Shown here one piece after another: positions 24,116-32,807 of a stretch of DNA of 64,000 bases. The notes under the pieces are model-generated. The model had not been told where the DNA came from, searched no databases, and was given only the letters and a program-made list of their open reading frames with translations. Position 1 is the stretch's first letter. Each line of letters starts with the position of its first letter. The translations under genes were made by a program, and so were the position numbers. The stretch is taken from positions 248,001 to 312,000 of the forward strand of contig NZ_FXYF01000006.1 of assembly GCF_900184945.1 (NCBI RefSeq), given 5' to 3'. The DNA comes from Antarctobacter aquimaris (GTDB lineage: Bacteria; Pseudomonadota; Alphaproteobacteria; Rhodobacterales; Rhodobacteraceae).

Positions 24116-24192
24116 GGGCGGTCTCCTGCTGGGTGTCGGCGCCTGATAGCAAGCGGGTGGGGTGAGGTAAATCGGCGTTCTGCGCGTGGGCG

Positions 24193-25392
24193 TCAGTCGG
24201 GGCGGGCCAGGTCGGCCACGGCCGCCGCCAGGCCGCCCGCGCCGTGCGGGATCTCCAGCGCGGTCAGCCCCGCCTCGACCACGCCGATCAGGCCCAGGAT
24301 GCCGTGCGCGTTGACGTGCCCCATGTGGCCAAAGCGGAAGTAGCCCGCGCCGGTCGGGTCCAGCGGATCGTTGACCCGCAGCCCGACCCCCAGCGTCACG
24401 CCGGCCTCATCGCGGCACCATTCCCGCAGCCGATCCCCCAGCGGCGCGCCCACCTGCGCCGCCGTCACCGCGTGCGAACGGTGCGCGGGGTCCGCGACGT
24501 TCAGGCGGAACGGGCCTTCGCTGGCCCAACAGTCCGCCGCCGTCCACAGTGCGCGGGCCAGCCGCGCGTGGCGTTGCCAGACCGCCGCCATCCCTTCGTC
24601 GTGGATCATGTCCAGCGCCGCCCTCAGCCCGTACAGATGATGCGTGGGCGCGGTGCCGCCGAAGTAGTGCGAGAACATGCCCGGCTCGGCCCGCGGCGCC
24701 CAGTCCCAGTAGCACGACACGCGCGACATGGCTCGCCGCACCGCCTTGGCCCGGTCGTTGAAAAACACGAATCCCATGCCCGGCGGCACCATCAGCCCTT
24801 TTTGCGAGCCGGTGATCATCACGTCAACGCCCCAGGCGTCCATCTCGAACACGTCGCAACCCAGCGAGGCGATGCAGTCCGCCATCAACAGCGCCGGGTG
24901 CCCGACCTCGTCCAGCACGCGGCGCAGCGCCGCCACGTCCGACCGGACCGAGGACGAGGTATCGACATGCACCGCCAGCACCGCCTTGATGCGCTGGCCC
25001 TTGTCGGCCAGCAGGGCGGCGCGCAGGCGCTCGGGGTCCATCGGGGTCTTGCGGCCATGTTCGATGATCTCGACCTCGGCGCCGATGCCGCGCGCCATCT
25101 CGGCCCAGCCGTGGCCAAAGGCGCCGGTGGTCGGCACCAGCACCTTTTCTCCGGGCGCCACACAGTTGACCAGCGCCGCTTCCCAGACGCCGTGACCGTT
25201 GGCGATGTACATTGCCACGTGCCCCGAGGTGCGCGCCACGGCACGCAGGTCGGGGATCAGGCTGGCCACCATGTCGTGCAATTCACCGGCGTAGATGTCC
25301 GGTGCGGGGCGGTGCATCGCCTGCAACACCCGGTCAGGCATCATCGAAGGCCCCGGCAGGGCCATGTAGGGACGACCGGCGGAGAGCGGCAT
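24193..25392 (-). CDS. Class V aminotransferase (alanine/serine-glyoxylate type)
   Basis: A 399-residue PLP aminotransferase of the alanine-glyoxylate/serine-glyoxylate family. The N-terminal [20 protein letters not shown] (about 10-29) and the PLP lysine Lys198 in [17 protein letters not shown] are typical. Others: [20 protein letters not shown] and [18 protein letters not shown]. Pyridoxamine-pyruvate and purine-catabolism aminotransferases also belong here, so the exact substrate is open. It stands alone between aroA and the divergent phosphatase gene. Confidence 0.85.
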   Translation of the reverse strand: MPLSAGRPYMALPGPSMMPDRVLQAMHRPAPDIYAGELHDMVASLIPDLRAVARTSGHVAMYIANGHGVWEAALVNCVAPGEKVLVPTTGAFGHGWAEMARGIGAEVEIIEHGRKTPMDPERLRAALLADKGQRIKAVLAVHVDTSSSVRSDVAALRRVLDEVGHPALLMADCIASLGCDVFEMDAWGVDVMITGSQKGLMVPPGMGFVFFNDRAKAVRRAMSRVSCYWDWAPRAEPGMFSHYFGGTAPTHHLYGLRAALDMIHDEGMAAVWQRHARLARALWTAADCWASEGPFRLNVADPAHRSHAVTAAQVGAPLGDRLREWCRDEAGVTLGVGLRVNDPLDPTGAGYFRFGHMGHVNAHGILGLIGVVEAGLTALEIPHGAGGLAAAVADLARPD

Positions 25393-25531
25393 GGGGGATT
25401 CCTTTTCCAGCAGTGCCGCCGAGGTTTAGCGGGCCGCGCCCCGCCGTCAATATGCCCGCTCGCTGGACAGGCCGGGCATTGCCGCGTAAACCGCCCGCCG
25501 GAACCCCAAGGACCGCAAGGACCGCGCGCGG

Positions 25532-26245
25532 ATGCTGGCACGACTCTGGAGAACACTCGACAAGGCCGAGCGCCGGCTACGGCGGTCGTTCGGCAAGGAC
25601 ATCTCCACGCCCTCGGCGCGGCGCTGGTCGATGCTGCATTACCACCTGTTCGACCATGCCTTTCTGCGCGTGCTCTGGACGAATTTCTACCAGATCGCCC
25701 CCGGCGTCTACCGCTCGAACCAGCCCGACCACCGGCGGCTGGAACGGTACAAGGCGATGGGCATCCGCACCATCGTCAACCTGCGCGGCGAGGACCGCTT
25801 TGCCCATTACCTGCTGGAACAGGAAAGCTGCGAGGCCCTTGGCCTGACCCTGGTCGACGCCAAGCTCTGGGCGCGTGAGGCCGCGCCGCGCAGCCGCATC
25901 ATCGGCGTGATCGACGCCCTGCGCGCGGCCGAAAAGCCGCTGGTGTTCCACTGCAAGTCAGGCGCGGACCGGGCCGGCTTTGTCGCGGCGCTCTACCTGC
26001 TGGTCTTCGAGGGGGCGGACATCGCCGAGGCCAAGAGGCAGCTGGGGCTCAAGTACATCCACCTCGACTTTACCAAGACCGGGGTGCAGGATTACGTGCT
26101 GCGGGTCTATGAGGCGCGGCTGCAACTGGGCGAGATCGGGTTCGAGCCGTGGATTCGGACCGAGTACAAGGCCAGGGTGATCCAGGACGGCTGGGACAAG
26201 CGGCGCCCCGAGATCGACACGGCGCGGGAGATGATGCGTGGCTGA
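25532..26245 (+). CDS. Tyrosine/dual-specificity phosphatase family protein
   Basis: A 237-residue phosphatase of the cysteine-based superfamily. The signature CX5R is Cys141 to Arg147 in VFHCKSGADRAGF. The upstream YRSNQPDHRRLERYKAMGIR and TIVNLRGEDR are like other bacterial PTP/SiwF-type enzymes that read as beta strands around the active site. The substrate may be protein, phosphoinositide or an envelope phosphate. The ABC exporter gene starts (GTG) eight bases before its stop, so the two are coupled; a role in envelope lipid or glycan handling is an inference from that pairing. Confidence 0.85.
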   Translation: MLARLWRTLDKAERRLRRSFGKDISTPSARRWSMLHYHLFDHAFLRVLWTNFYQIAPGVYRSNQPDHRRLERYKAMGIRTIVNLRGEDRFAHYLLEQESCEALGLTLVDAKLWAREAAPRSRIIGVIDALRAAEKPLVFHCKSGADRAGFVAALYLLVFEGADIAEAKRQLGLKYIHLDFTKTGVQDYVLRVYEARLQLGEIGFEPWIRTEYKARVIQDGWDKRRPEIDTAREMMRG

Positions 26246-28001
26246 GACCACCGGCGCGCCGCCGCCTAGGCGCCTGTTCCTCTGGCTCTGGCGGCGCTAC
26301 CTCAAGCGGTACGCCGGGCCGATGGCCGTGGCCATGGTCTTCATGGCGCTCGAAGGCAGCATGTTCGGCCTGCTCAGCTACATGATGAAGCCGATGTTCG
26401 ACGAGGTCTTTGTCGGCGGCAACGCCGATGCGCTGGTCTGGGTCGGGTTGGCGGTGCTGGGCATCTTCACCATGCGGGCGGTCGCCAGCATCGTCCAGAA
26501 GGTGCTGCTGACCCGGGTCTCGCAGATGTCGATGGGCGATATCCGGCAGGACATGCTGCAGCACCTGATGACGCTGGATCCCGGCTTTCACCACCAGTAC
26601 GGCCCCGGCTACGTGATCCAGCGTATCGAAGGCGACGTGAACTCCATCTCCAAGGTCTGGAGCACGCTGATCACCGGCGCCGGTCGCGACGTGGTGGCGC
26701 TGATTTCGCTGTTCGGCGTGGCGCTGGCGATTGACTGGCGCTGGACGCTGGTCGCGCTGATGGGCGCGCCGCTGCTGGTCGGGCCCTCGGTGCTGCTGCA
26801 ACGCTTCGTCCGTGGCAACGCGCGGACGGTGCGGGACATTTCCGCGAAACTGTCGATCCGGCTGAACGAGGTCTTTCACGGCATCACCGCAGTCAAGCTG
26901 AACCGGCTCGAAGGCTGGATGGCCAGGAAGTACCGCAGCCTGACCCAGGCCCGCATCAAGGCCGAGACACGGTCAGCCGCCGGTCAGGCCTCGCTGCCCG
27001 GGCTGATCGACCTGATGTCGGGCATCGGCTTTGTCGGTGTGCTGTGGTTCGGCGGCGGAGAGATCCTGTCGGGCGAAAAGACGGTGGGCGATTTCATGGC
27101 CTTCTTCACCGCCATCGGCCTTGCCTTCGAGCCGCTGCGCCGGCTGGGCGCGGTCACCGGCGTGTGGCAGGTGGCGGCGGCCTCGATCGAGCGGATCATC
27201 GAGCTGTTGCAGACCCAGCCCGACTTGCGCGACCCGGCGCAGCCTGTGCCCCCGCCGCAGGGCGTGCCCGGTGTGCGGCTGGAGGCGGTCGACCTGCGCT
27301 ATGGCGAGGCGCCGGTTCTGCACGGTCTCAGCTTTGAGGCGGAGGCGGGCAAGACCACGGCGCTGGTCGGGGCCTCGGGCGCGGGCAAGTCCACGGTGTT
27401 CAACCTGCTGACCCGCATGGCCGACCCGCAGGCGGGCCGCGTCGAGATCGGCGGCGTGGCGGTGTCGGCGATGCGGCTGGCGGAGCTGCGCAAGATGATC
27501 TCGGTCGTCAGCCAGGACGCGCTGCTGTTCGACGAGAGCCTGCGCGACAACATCGTGCTGGACCGCGAGGTGTCGGACGAGGCCCTGGCGGCGGCGCTGG
27601 AGGCGGCGCATGTGACCGACTTCCTGCCGAGGCTGGACGAGGGGCTGGAGACCAAGGTCGGGCCGCGCGGCTCGCGCCTGTCGGGAGGGCAGCGGCAACG
27701 GGTGGCGATCGCCCGGGCGCTGCTGCGCGACACGCCGATCCTGCTGCTGGACGAGGCGACCAGCGCGCTGGACGCCGCCAGCGAGGCGGTGGTGCAGGCC
27801 GCGTTGGAAAAGCTGTCAGAGGGGCGCACCACGCTGGTGATCGCACACCGGCTGTCGACGGTGCGCAACGCCGACAAGATCGTGGTGATGGAGGCCGGGC
27901 GGGTGGTCGAGGAAGGCACGCACGAGGCGCTTCTGGCGCGCGGCGGCGCCTATGCCGACCTTTACCGCCTGCAGTTCGACTCGGTCGACGCCGGGGCCTG
28001 A
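26238..28001 (+). CDS. MsbA-like ABC exporter (fused permease-ATPase)
   Basis: A 587-residue half-transporter with six transmembrane helices (about residues 25-320) and a C-terminal ATPase. Motifs: Walker A GASGAGKST, signature LSGGQRQRVAIARALL, Walker B ILLLDEATSALD, and the H-loop VIAHRLSTV. Closest in style to MsbA/lipid A flippases and related alphaproteobacterial exporters; it should work as a homodimer in the inner membrane. The start is GTG at 26238, overlapping the phosphatase gene by eight bases. The substrate cannot be proved. Confidence 0.9.
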   Translation: MAETTGAPPPRRLFLWLWRRYLKRYAGPMAVAMVFMALEGSMFGLLSYMMKPMFDEVFVGGNADALVWVGLAVLGIFTMRAVASIVQKVLLTRVSQMSMGDIRQDMLQHLMTLDPGFHHQYGPGYVIQRIEGDVNSISKVWSTLITGAGRDVVALISLFGVALAIDWRWTLVALMGAPLLVGPSVLLQRFVRGNARTVRDISAKLSIRLNEVFHGITAVKLNRLEGWMARKYRSLTQARIKAETRSAAGQASLPGLIDLMSGIGFVGVLWFGGGEILSGEKTVGDFMAFFTAIGLAFEPLRRLGAVTGVWQVAAASIERIIELLQTQPDLRDPAQPVPPPQGVPGVRLEAVDLRYGEAPVLHGLSFEAEAGKTTALVGASGAGKSTVFNLLTRMADPQAGRVEIGGVAVSAMRLAELRKMISVVSQDALLFDESLRDNIVLDREVSDEALAAALEAAHVTDFLPRLDEGLETKVGPRGSRLSGGQRQRVAIARALLRDTPILLLDEATSALDAASEAVVQAALEKLSEGRTTLVIAHRLSTVRNADKIVVMEAGRVVEEGTHEALLARGGAYADLYRLQFDSVDAGA

Positions 28002-28030
28002 GCGCGGCGCCCGGTGGTGGCCGGGCTTTC

Positions 28031-28060
28031 GGGTATTTTCACAGAGAAGAAACCGCGAGG
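28031..28060 (+). repeat. 30-bp dispersed repeat, copy 2
   Basis: Matches 6139-6168 at 28 of 30 bases (starts GGGTATTTTCACAGAGAAGA). It lies between the convergent ends of the ABC exporter and glycosyltransferase genes. A weaker GGTATTTTCCGGCCGAGG follows at about 28181 inside the glycosyltransferase gene. Confidence 0.7.
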
Positions 28061-28077
28061 CGCGCCTTTTTCCGGCG

Positions 28078-28755
28078 TCAGCGCCGGTAGCTGCGGGCGA
28101 GCGTTTCCGGGTCCGCCCCGGCCCAGTAGCGGGTCAGCGTCCAGAGGTTGCGCGCGCCGCGCCTGAGCCAGCCTTGTCTTTGGTATTTTCCGGCCGAGGT
28201 GACCGCGGTGGCGGGCAGACCGTGCAAGCGGCGGCGCAGGCGACGGGCCAGGGCCACGTCCTCCATCAGCGGCAGGTCCGGGTAGCCTCCAGCCGCATCC
28301 AGCGTCGCGCGGTCGATCAGCAGGCCCTGGTCGCCGTAGGGCAGCCGGAACAGCCGCGCGCGCAGGTTGGCCCAGCCTCCCACGATCCGGGGTGCCATCC
28401 CCTTTACGTCGAAGACCAGTCGAAAGTGCCAGGCGCCGGGCTGCGTCAGGCCGGCCAAGACCGCATCGGTCCAGCCGGGGGCCAGCCGGGTGTCTGCGTG
28501 CAGGATCAGAAGCCAGGCGCCCTCGGCCTCGGCAATGCCCCGCCGGATCTGCCCACCACGCGACGCGGGGCCGGTAACGAGGCGCGCACCGGCGGCCTCG
28601 GCGATGGCGCGGGTGGCGTCCTGAGAGCCGCCGTCGCTGACCACCAGCTCGCGGATCAGCCCGGCCTGCAACCCCTCGCCCAGCGCGCCCAGGCAGGCGG
28701 GCAGGTGGTCGGCCGCGTTCAGCGTGGGGATGATGACGGAGATTGGCGCGCGCAT
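28078..28755 (-). CDS. Family 2 glycosyltransferase (TIGR04283, arsenosugar-type)
   Basis: A 225-residue GT2 enzyme. The N-terminal ISVIIPTLNAADHLPACLGA and VVSDGGSQDATRAIAEAAGA, the metal-binding-type LILHADTRL, and PLMEDVALARRLRRR are the GT-A motifs. The pattern RGGQIRRGIAEAEGAWLLIL fits the group annotated as TIGR04283 (arsenosugar biosynthesis). That name rests on gene context elsewhere; here no arsenic genes are adjacent, so the substrate is open. I chose ATG at 28755 to give MRAPISVIIPTLN. The convergent ABC gene ends 77 bp away; ygfZ is divergent. Confidence 0.8.
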   Translation of the reverse strand: MRAPISVIIPTLNAADHLPACLGALGEGLQAGLIRELVVSDGGSQDATRAIAEAAGARLVTGPASRGGQIRRGIAEAEGAWLLILHADTRLAPGWTDAVLAGLTQPGAWHFRLVFDVKGMAPRIVGGWANLRARLFRLPYGDQGLLIDRATLDAAGGYPDLPLMEDVALARRLRRRLHGLPATAVTSAGKYQRQGWLRRGARNLWTLTRYWAGADPETLARSYRR

Positions 28756-28814
28756 GACCTGTTCACCCTTGATCACCTCGCCTATATGCCGCTGCAACGG
28801 GAAAGGAAAAGCGA

Positions 28815-29552
28815 ATGTCGGACGACAAGCGGACAGTCCTGCGGGTCAGCGGCCCCCAGGCGACGGAGTTTCTCCAGGGGCTGGTGACGAATGACGTGGT
28901 CCGCCTGAAGGACGGGCTGGTCTATGCCGCCTTGCTGACCCCGCAGGGGAAATACATGGCGGATTTCTTCCTCGTGCCCGATGGCGATGACGTGCTGGTC
29001 GATCTGCCCGAGGCGCTGGGGGATTCGGTAGCGCAGCGGCTGGCCATGTACAAGCTGCGCGCGCCGGTGACGATCTCACCGACCGAGATCGTCGTGACGC
29101 GCGGCACCGGGCCGATGCCCGAGGGCGCATTTGCCGATCCGCGTCATCCTTCGCTGGGCTGGCGCGGCTACGCCGGCCAGCCGGGCCAGGATGCGGACTG
29201 GGACGCGCTGCGTGTGGCGGCCTGCGTGCCTGAGGCGGGGGTCGAACTGACGCCCGACACTTTCATCCTCGAAGCCGGGTTCGAACGGCTGCACGGCGTC
29301 GATTTCCGCAAGGGCTGTTATGTCGGCCAGGAAGTGACCGCGCGGATGAAGCACAAGACCGAGCTGCGCAAGGGCCTGGCCGTGGTCGAGGTCGATGGCA
29401 CGGCCCCCGTCGGCACCGAGATCATGGCCGGGGACAAGCCCGCCGGGACGCTCTACACCCAGTCGGGTGGTCGCGGCATCGCCTACCTGCGCTTTGACCG
29501 CGCCGGGGACGAGATGACGGCCGGGGACGCGCGGGTGCGCTGGGCCGGCTGA
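28815..29552 (+). CDS. ygfZ: YgfZ/CAF17-like folate-binding Fe-S maintenance protein
   Basis: A 245-residue GcvT-like protein of the YgfZ family, which supports synthesis or repair of [4Fe-4S] enzymes in a folate-dependent manner. The family signature KGCYVGQEVTARMKHK occupies residues 166-181, with Cys168. The front part (FLQGLVTNDVVRLKDGLVYA, TPQGKYMADFFL) is also typical. AAAGG precedes the ATG. It is divergent from the glycosyltransferase and stands alone. Confidence 0.92.
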   Translation: MSDDKRTVLRVSGPQATEFLQGLVTNDVVRLKDGLVYAALLTPQGKYMADFFLVPDGDDVLVDLPEALGDSVAQRLAMYKLRAPVTISPTEIVVTRGTGPMPEGAFADPRHPSLGWRGYAGQPGQDADWDALRVAACVPEAGVELTPDTFILEAGFERLHGVDFRKGCYVGQEVTARMKHKTELRKGLAVVEVDGTAPVGTEIMAGDKPAGTLYTQSGGRGIAYLRFDRAGDEMTAGDARVRWAG

Positions 29553-29591
29553 GCGGACCGGGCGCGCTGTTTCGGCACACCCGGTCCGGGG

Positions 29592-30068
29592 TCATGCAAG
29601 CACATCCAGCGGCTTTTCGAACACCTGCAAGGACAGCTGCGCCCCTGCCCCGCGCATCAGGGCGGCACTCGCCCCGTTGAAGGCGTGGACGCGGCTGATC
29701 CAGCCGGTGCAGCCTTCGGCGCGGATGTCCTGCTCGAACCGGGCCATCAGCCTTGCGCCCAACCCGCGCCGCCGCCAGATCGGCTGGACGTAGATGTGAT
29801 CCAGCAGCGCCTTGCGGGCGGCGAGTTCCAGCGCCGTCGCGGGACGATCCACAGGCCGCCACATCAGGTAGCCCCGCGGCACGCCCTCGGTGCGATAGAT
29901 CAGCAGCTGCGCGCCGTCGGCCATGGCTCCGGCGAGGATGTCACCCAGGTCTGACCGCCTGCCCGCGGTGTGAAACCGCTCGGGCAGATGGGTCGCGTGC
30001 AGCGCGTTGAGCGCATAGAGCATGTCGGCCAGAGCGGGCAGGTCGGTGTCGCGGGCGGTGTCGATCAT
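29592..30068 (-). CDS. GNAT-family N-acetyltransferase
   Basis: A 158-residue GNAT acetyltransferase. The acetyl-CoA site is IYVQPIWRRRGLGARLMARF (about residues 95-114), and the C-terminal VHAFNGASAALMRGAGAQLS is the usual last helix and strand. The substrate is unknown. The ATG at 30068 follows AGGAGG, but that Shine-Dalgarno is inside a 9-bp hairpin that looks like the terminator of efp, so translation may be low or conditional. It lies 93 bp downstream of efp on the same strand. Confidence 0.82.
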   Translation of the reverse strand: MIDTARDTDLPALADMLYALNALHATHLPERFHTAGRRSDLGDILAGAMADGAQLLIYRTEGVPRGYLMWRPVDRPATALELAARKALLDHIYVQPIWRRRGLGARLMARFEQDIRAEGCTGWISRVHAFNGASAALMRGAGAQLSLQVFEKPLDVLA

Positions 30069-30069
30069 G

Positions 30070-30102
30070 AAAAAGCCTCCTGGCGGGTGGGCCGGAGGCT
30101 TT
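30070..30102 (-). terminator. efp terminator overlapping the acetyltransferase ribosome site
   Basis: On the minus strand AAAGCCTCC (30102-30094) pairs perfectly with GGAGGCTTT (30080-30072) around a 13-nt loop, followed by more T. This is a rho-independent terminator after efp. The 3' arm contains the AGGAGG of the next gene, whose ATG starts at 30068, one base after the end of the T run. Confidence 0.75.
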
Positions 30103-30161
30103 GGTTTCATGGTGTCTGTCACCCCCGGCAGGTTCGGGGGATGTGCGCGCGGGCCCCGAGG

Positions 30162-30725
30162 TCAGGCGCGCTCGGAATACTCGAGGGTTTCGGTGTTGAC
30201 GATGATCATCTCGTCCTGCCCCACGAAGGGCGGCACCGTGATGCGCACGCCGTTGTCCAGCACGGCAGGCTTGAAGCTGTTGGCGGCGGTCTGGCCGCGC
30301 ACCACCGGCTCGGTCGAGACGATCTTGCAGGTCACCTTGGCCGGGAGGCGGGCGCTCAGCGCTTCGGCGTCGTGGAATTCCACCGCGATGGTCATGCCGT
30401 CCTGCAGGAAGGGGCGGCGTTCGCCGAGGATCTCGGCGTCCAGCTGGACCTGTTCGTAGGTCTCGGCGTCCATGAAGATCAGCTGGCCAGCGTCTTCGTA
30501 GAGGAACTGCATGTCCTTGGTCTCGAGCCGCACGGCCTCGACCTTGTCGGCCGAGCGGAAACGCTCGTTCAGTTTGGAGCCGCTGCGCAGGTTCTTCATC
30601 TCGACCTGGGCAAAGGCGCCGCCCTTGCCGGGTTTCACATGGTCGACCTTGACCGCCACCCAGAGGTGGCCGTCATGCTCCAGCACATTGCCGGGGCGGA
30701 TTTCGTTGCCGTTGATCTTGGGCAT
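30162..30725 (-). CDS. efp: Elongation factor P
   Basis: EF-P relieves ribosomes stalled at polyproline stretches. The 187-residue protein has three domains; the modified loop has Lys34 in VKPGKGGAF, the residue that EpmA would beta-lysylate, so the Lys-type pathway is expected. C-terminal IRPTGNS-equivalent region is [20 protein letters not shown]. The ATG at 30725 is well placed. A hypothetical conserved gene is divergent. Termination is by the hairpin at 30070-30102. Confidence 0.97.
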   Translation of the reverse strand: MPKINGNEIRPGNVLEHDGHLWVAVKVDHVKPGKGGAFAQVEMKNLRSGSKLNERFRSADKVEAVRLETKDMQFLYEDAGQLIFMDAETYEQVQLDAEILGERRPFLQDGMTIAVEFHDAEALSARLPAKVTCKIVSTEPVVRGQTAANSFKPAVLDNGVRITVPPFVGQDEMIIVNTETLEYSERA

Positions 30726-30941
30726 GAGTCAGAACCATGGCGAAAGGTTGATGATTGTTCGACCGCCCCTATATCTGGCGCACAGGTGCGTGGCAAGACA
30801 ACGTATCTCGTGCTGCACCCGCAGAAAGCCATGCGTTTTTTGCATAACTGCTATGCAGCAATGGGGTATCCGAATCGAAGCGAATGCGCCATAACCCCCG
30901 GTACGCCGAAAAACACAAGAGCAATAATCAAAGGTCGAGAC

Positions 30942-31262
30942 ATGAAGGATTTCGTTGACAGCACCGCTTTCAACGCCGAACAGGGCAACCGCGCGCGCAA
31001 GCTTTTTGCGGCGGTGGTGCTGGCTGCCCTCGACGATGCGATCGCAGACGACAAGAAGTATGGCAACGGCCCCGAGCAGATCGCCCGTTGGGCGCGGTCG
31101 CGCGACGGTCGCGAAGTGCTGTCCTGCGCCGGGATTGACCCGAACGAACGTGTGGTGGCCGGACTTATGGACTTTGTTTCCAAGGGTGTGCGGACCTCTG
31201 TTGCGCTGTCGCGCGAAGAGAGCGAGCGCCGCAACGCGGCCCAGCAAGCCGAAGCCGCCTGA
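30942..31262 (+). CDS. Small conserved protein (DUF6280-like), unknown function
   Basis: A 106-residue soluble protein starting MKDFVDSTAFNAEQGNRARK. The whole sequence (KLFAAVVLAALDDAIADDKK, then RSRDGREVLSCAGIDPNERV) looks strongly constrained, and I recall near-identical proteins across Roseobacter genomes, annotated DUF6280; the number is from memory. Its C-terminal REESERRNAAQQAEAA is a charged helix. It is divergent from efp across 216 bp and is followed by a strong terminator. Function unknown. Confidence 0.8.
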   Translation: MKDFVDSTAFNAEQGNRARKLFAAVVLAALDDAIADDKKYGNGPEQIARWARSRDGREVLSCAGIDPNERVVAGLMDFVSKGVRTSVALSREESERRNAAQQAEAA

Positions 31263-31288
31263 CACCAGACCGACCGACTTCATCCAGC

Positions 31289-31316
31289 GCGCCCCTTCGC
31301 GGGGCGCGTTTTTTCG
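31289..31316 (+). terminator. Rho-independent terminator
   Basis: Perfect stem CGCGCCCC/GGGGCGCG with loop TTCGC, followed by TTTTTT, 26 bp after the stop of the 106-residue protein. Confidence 0.9.
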
Positions 31317-31423
31317 TCTGACCCGGCGTTGTTTGCGTCTTGTCACCTGCGCTGTCAGAAACGGCAAGGCGCCGCCCCCGACGGATCAGGCGCCTGCGCA
31401 TGCCCGTGCCGGCAGTGTGGTTG

Positions 31424-32746
31424 TCAGTCGAAGTCCTGGCTCATCAGCACGCGATGAATCTCGCGGCGGACCAGCTTGCGGACGTTGCGCGTGATGCGCT
31501 CACCCAGCACACCCTGCAATTCTTCGCGGATGATCTCTGCGACCATGGCATGCAGCGCTTCTTCGCTCAGTTCGGTCGCGCCGGATGCTGCTGCCGGCGG
31601 CAGGTCGTCCCGGTCCAACACGGCAGGCCTGGGGTCTGCCGCGGCGGGTGCATGGTCTTCCCACTCCAGCGTGGAGTGTCCCGTACGGCCCATGTGACGC
31701 ACGAAGGCGGGTTTCTCTGATGGGGTGTCGGGTTCGGCCAGATCGTCGGCTGCTGCGTCGTCCGGGCCTTCGCTCACCGTATCGGCCACTTCGGGCGGGA
31801 ACGTGGTGCGGGCCGCCTCGGCCACGGCTGAGACGTCGATCTCGGGAAGCTCTGCCGCTGGCAGGTGTTCGAGTTCCGCATCGTCGTCCGGTGCGTCTTT
31901 GGGTTCGGGCTGCAACGTCGACAAATCGGCGGCACGGCTGTCCCCTGCGTCCTCGGCCTCTGGCACGTCCTCCGCCTGCTCGTCCTCTTGCGCATCGGGC
32001 ACGGGGGTCCAGCGGTGCGACTGGCGATGCAACATCTGTTCCAGCGTGGCGATCTTGCGCTCAAGCGCGGAGTCGTGGTCCGGTTCGGACGGCTCGACCA
32101 TCGTTTCGGGTTCGCCTTCTTCGGCCCAGCCGTCAAAAACCGACTCAAGCCGCGGCGCATCCACTACGTGATCAAGATCGTCGTCCTCGGAGGCCTCGGC
32201 GGCCTCGGTCAGCTCGGCGCACAGCGCTTCGAGCTGTTCAGCCGCGGCCTCGTCCTGCTGTTCCGGCTCCAAGTCTTCGGGACCGGACAGGTCATCCCCC
32301 TCGGGCTGGTCATCGTCCAGCGAGAGATCGGCATCCTGGTCCGGATCGGACAGGATTTCCTCTGGCTCCGCCCGAGCCGCATCATGCAGCAGAAACGCCG
32401 CAGGTAGCGCAACTGCCGCATCCTCCTGCGCGAACGCCTGTTCCTCCTGAACGACCGCCGGTTCCAACTGCGCGACCGGAGGTTCCTCCTGCCCGGGCAA
32501 GAGCGTTGGCGCCGTCAGTATCATCGGGGGTTCCGCCGGGTCCGCGGCTTGGGGTGGCTCGGGCTCCGGAACGCGCAGCGCCGGGGACAACACCAGCCGC
32601 TCGGCCAAGGGCGCAAGTGCGGGCGCAGGTGCGGGTGCGGACACGGGGCGACGCGGGCGGGCATCTTCGGACACCAGCCGGCGGATCGAGGACAGCACGT
32701 CCTCTATTTGTACATTGGTCACGCGATCTGACATTGTTCCTGCCAC
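31424..32746 (-). CDS. Acidic, PopZ-like (DUF2497-type) protein
   Basis: A 440-residue protein with a short N-terminal helix (VTNVQIEDVLSSIRRLVSED, about residues 8-27), a long Pro/Glu/Asp/Ala-rich middle with no fold, and a helical end (SEEALHAMVAEIIREELQGV, LGERITRNVRKLVRREIHRV, residues about 395-435). This is the layout of the polar organiser PopZ of Caulobacter: N-terminal binding helix, acidic spacer, C-terminal oligomerising helices. It is downstream of pcm and tolC, the same order as I recall beside popZ in Caulobacter. PopZ there is about 177 residues, so the spacer here is much longer. The identity is inferred from layout and synteny, not from clear alignment. Confidence 0.55.
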   Translation of the reverse strand: MAGTMSDRVTNVQIEDVLSSIRRLVSEDARPRRPVSAPAPAPALAPLAERLVLSPALRVPEPEPPQAADPAEPPMILTAPTLLPGQEEPPVAQLEPAVVQEEQAFAQEDAAVALPAAFLLHDAARAEPEEILSDPDQDADLSLDDDQPEGDDLSGPEDLEPEQQDEAAAEQLEALCAELTEAAEASEDDDLDHVVDAPRLESVFDGWAEEGEPETMVEPSEPDHDSALERKIATLEQMLHRQSHRWTPVPDAQEDEQAEDVPEAEDAGDSRAADLSTLQPEPKDAPDDDAELEHLPAAELPEIDVSAVAEAARTTFPPEVADTVSEGPDDAAADDLAEPDTPSEKPAFVRHMGRTGHSTLEWEDHAPAAADPRPAVLDRDDLPPAAASGATELSEEALHAMVAEIIREELQGVLGERITRNVRKLVRREIHRVLMSQDFD

Positions 32747-32807
32747 TCTTGCCTCGGGCCAGAGTGTACCCGCAAAGCCGCGCCCCGCACAACAGATGCA
32801 GAAAAAA

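Noticed and set aside
30729-31367. Open frame of 212 codons on the minus strand opposite the 106-residue protein
   Set aside because: Overlaps a strongly constrained conserved gene and its terminator; composition is that of a shadow frame.
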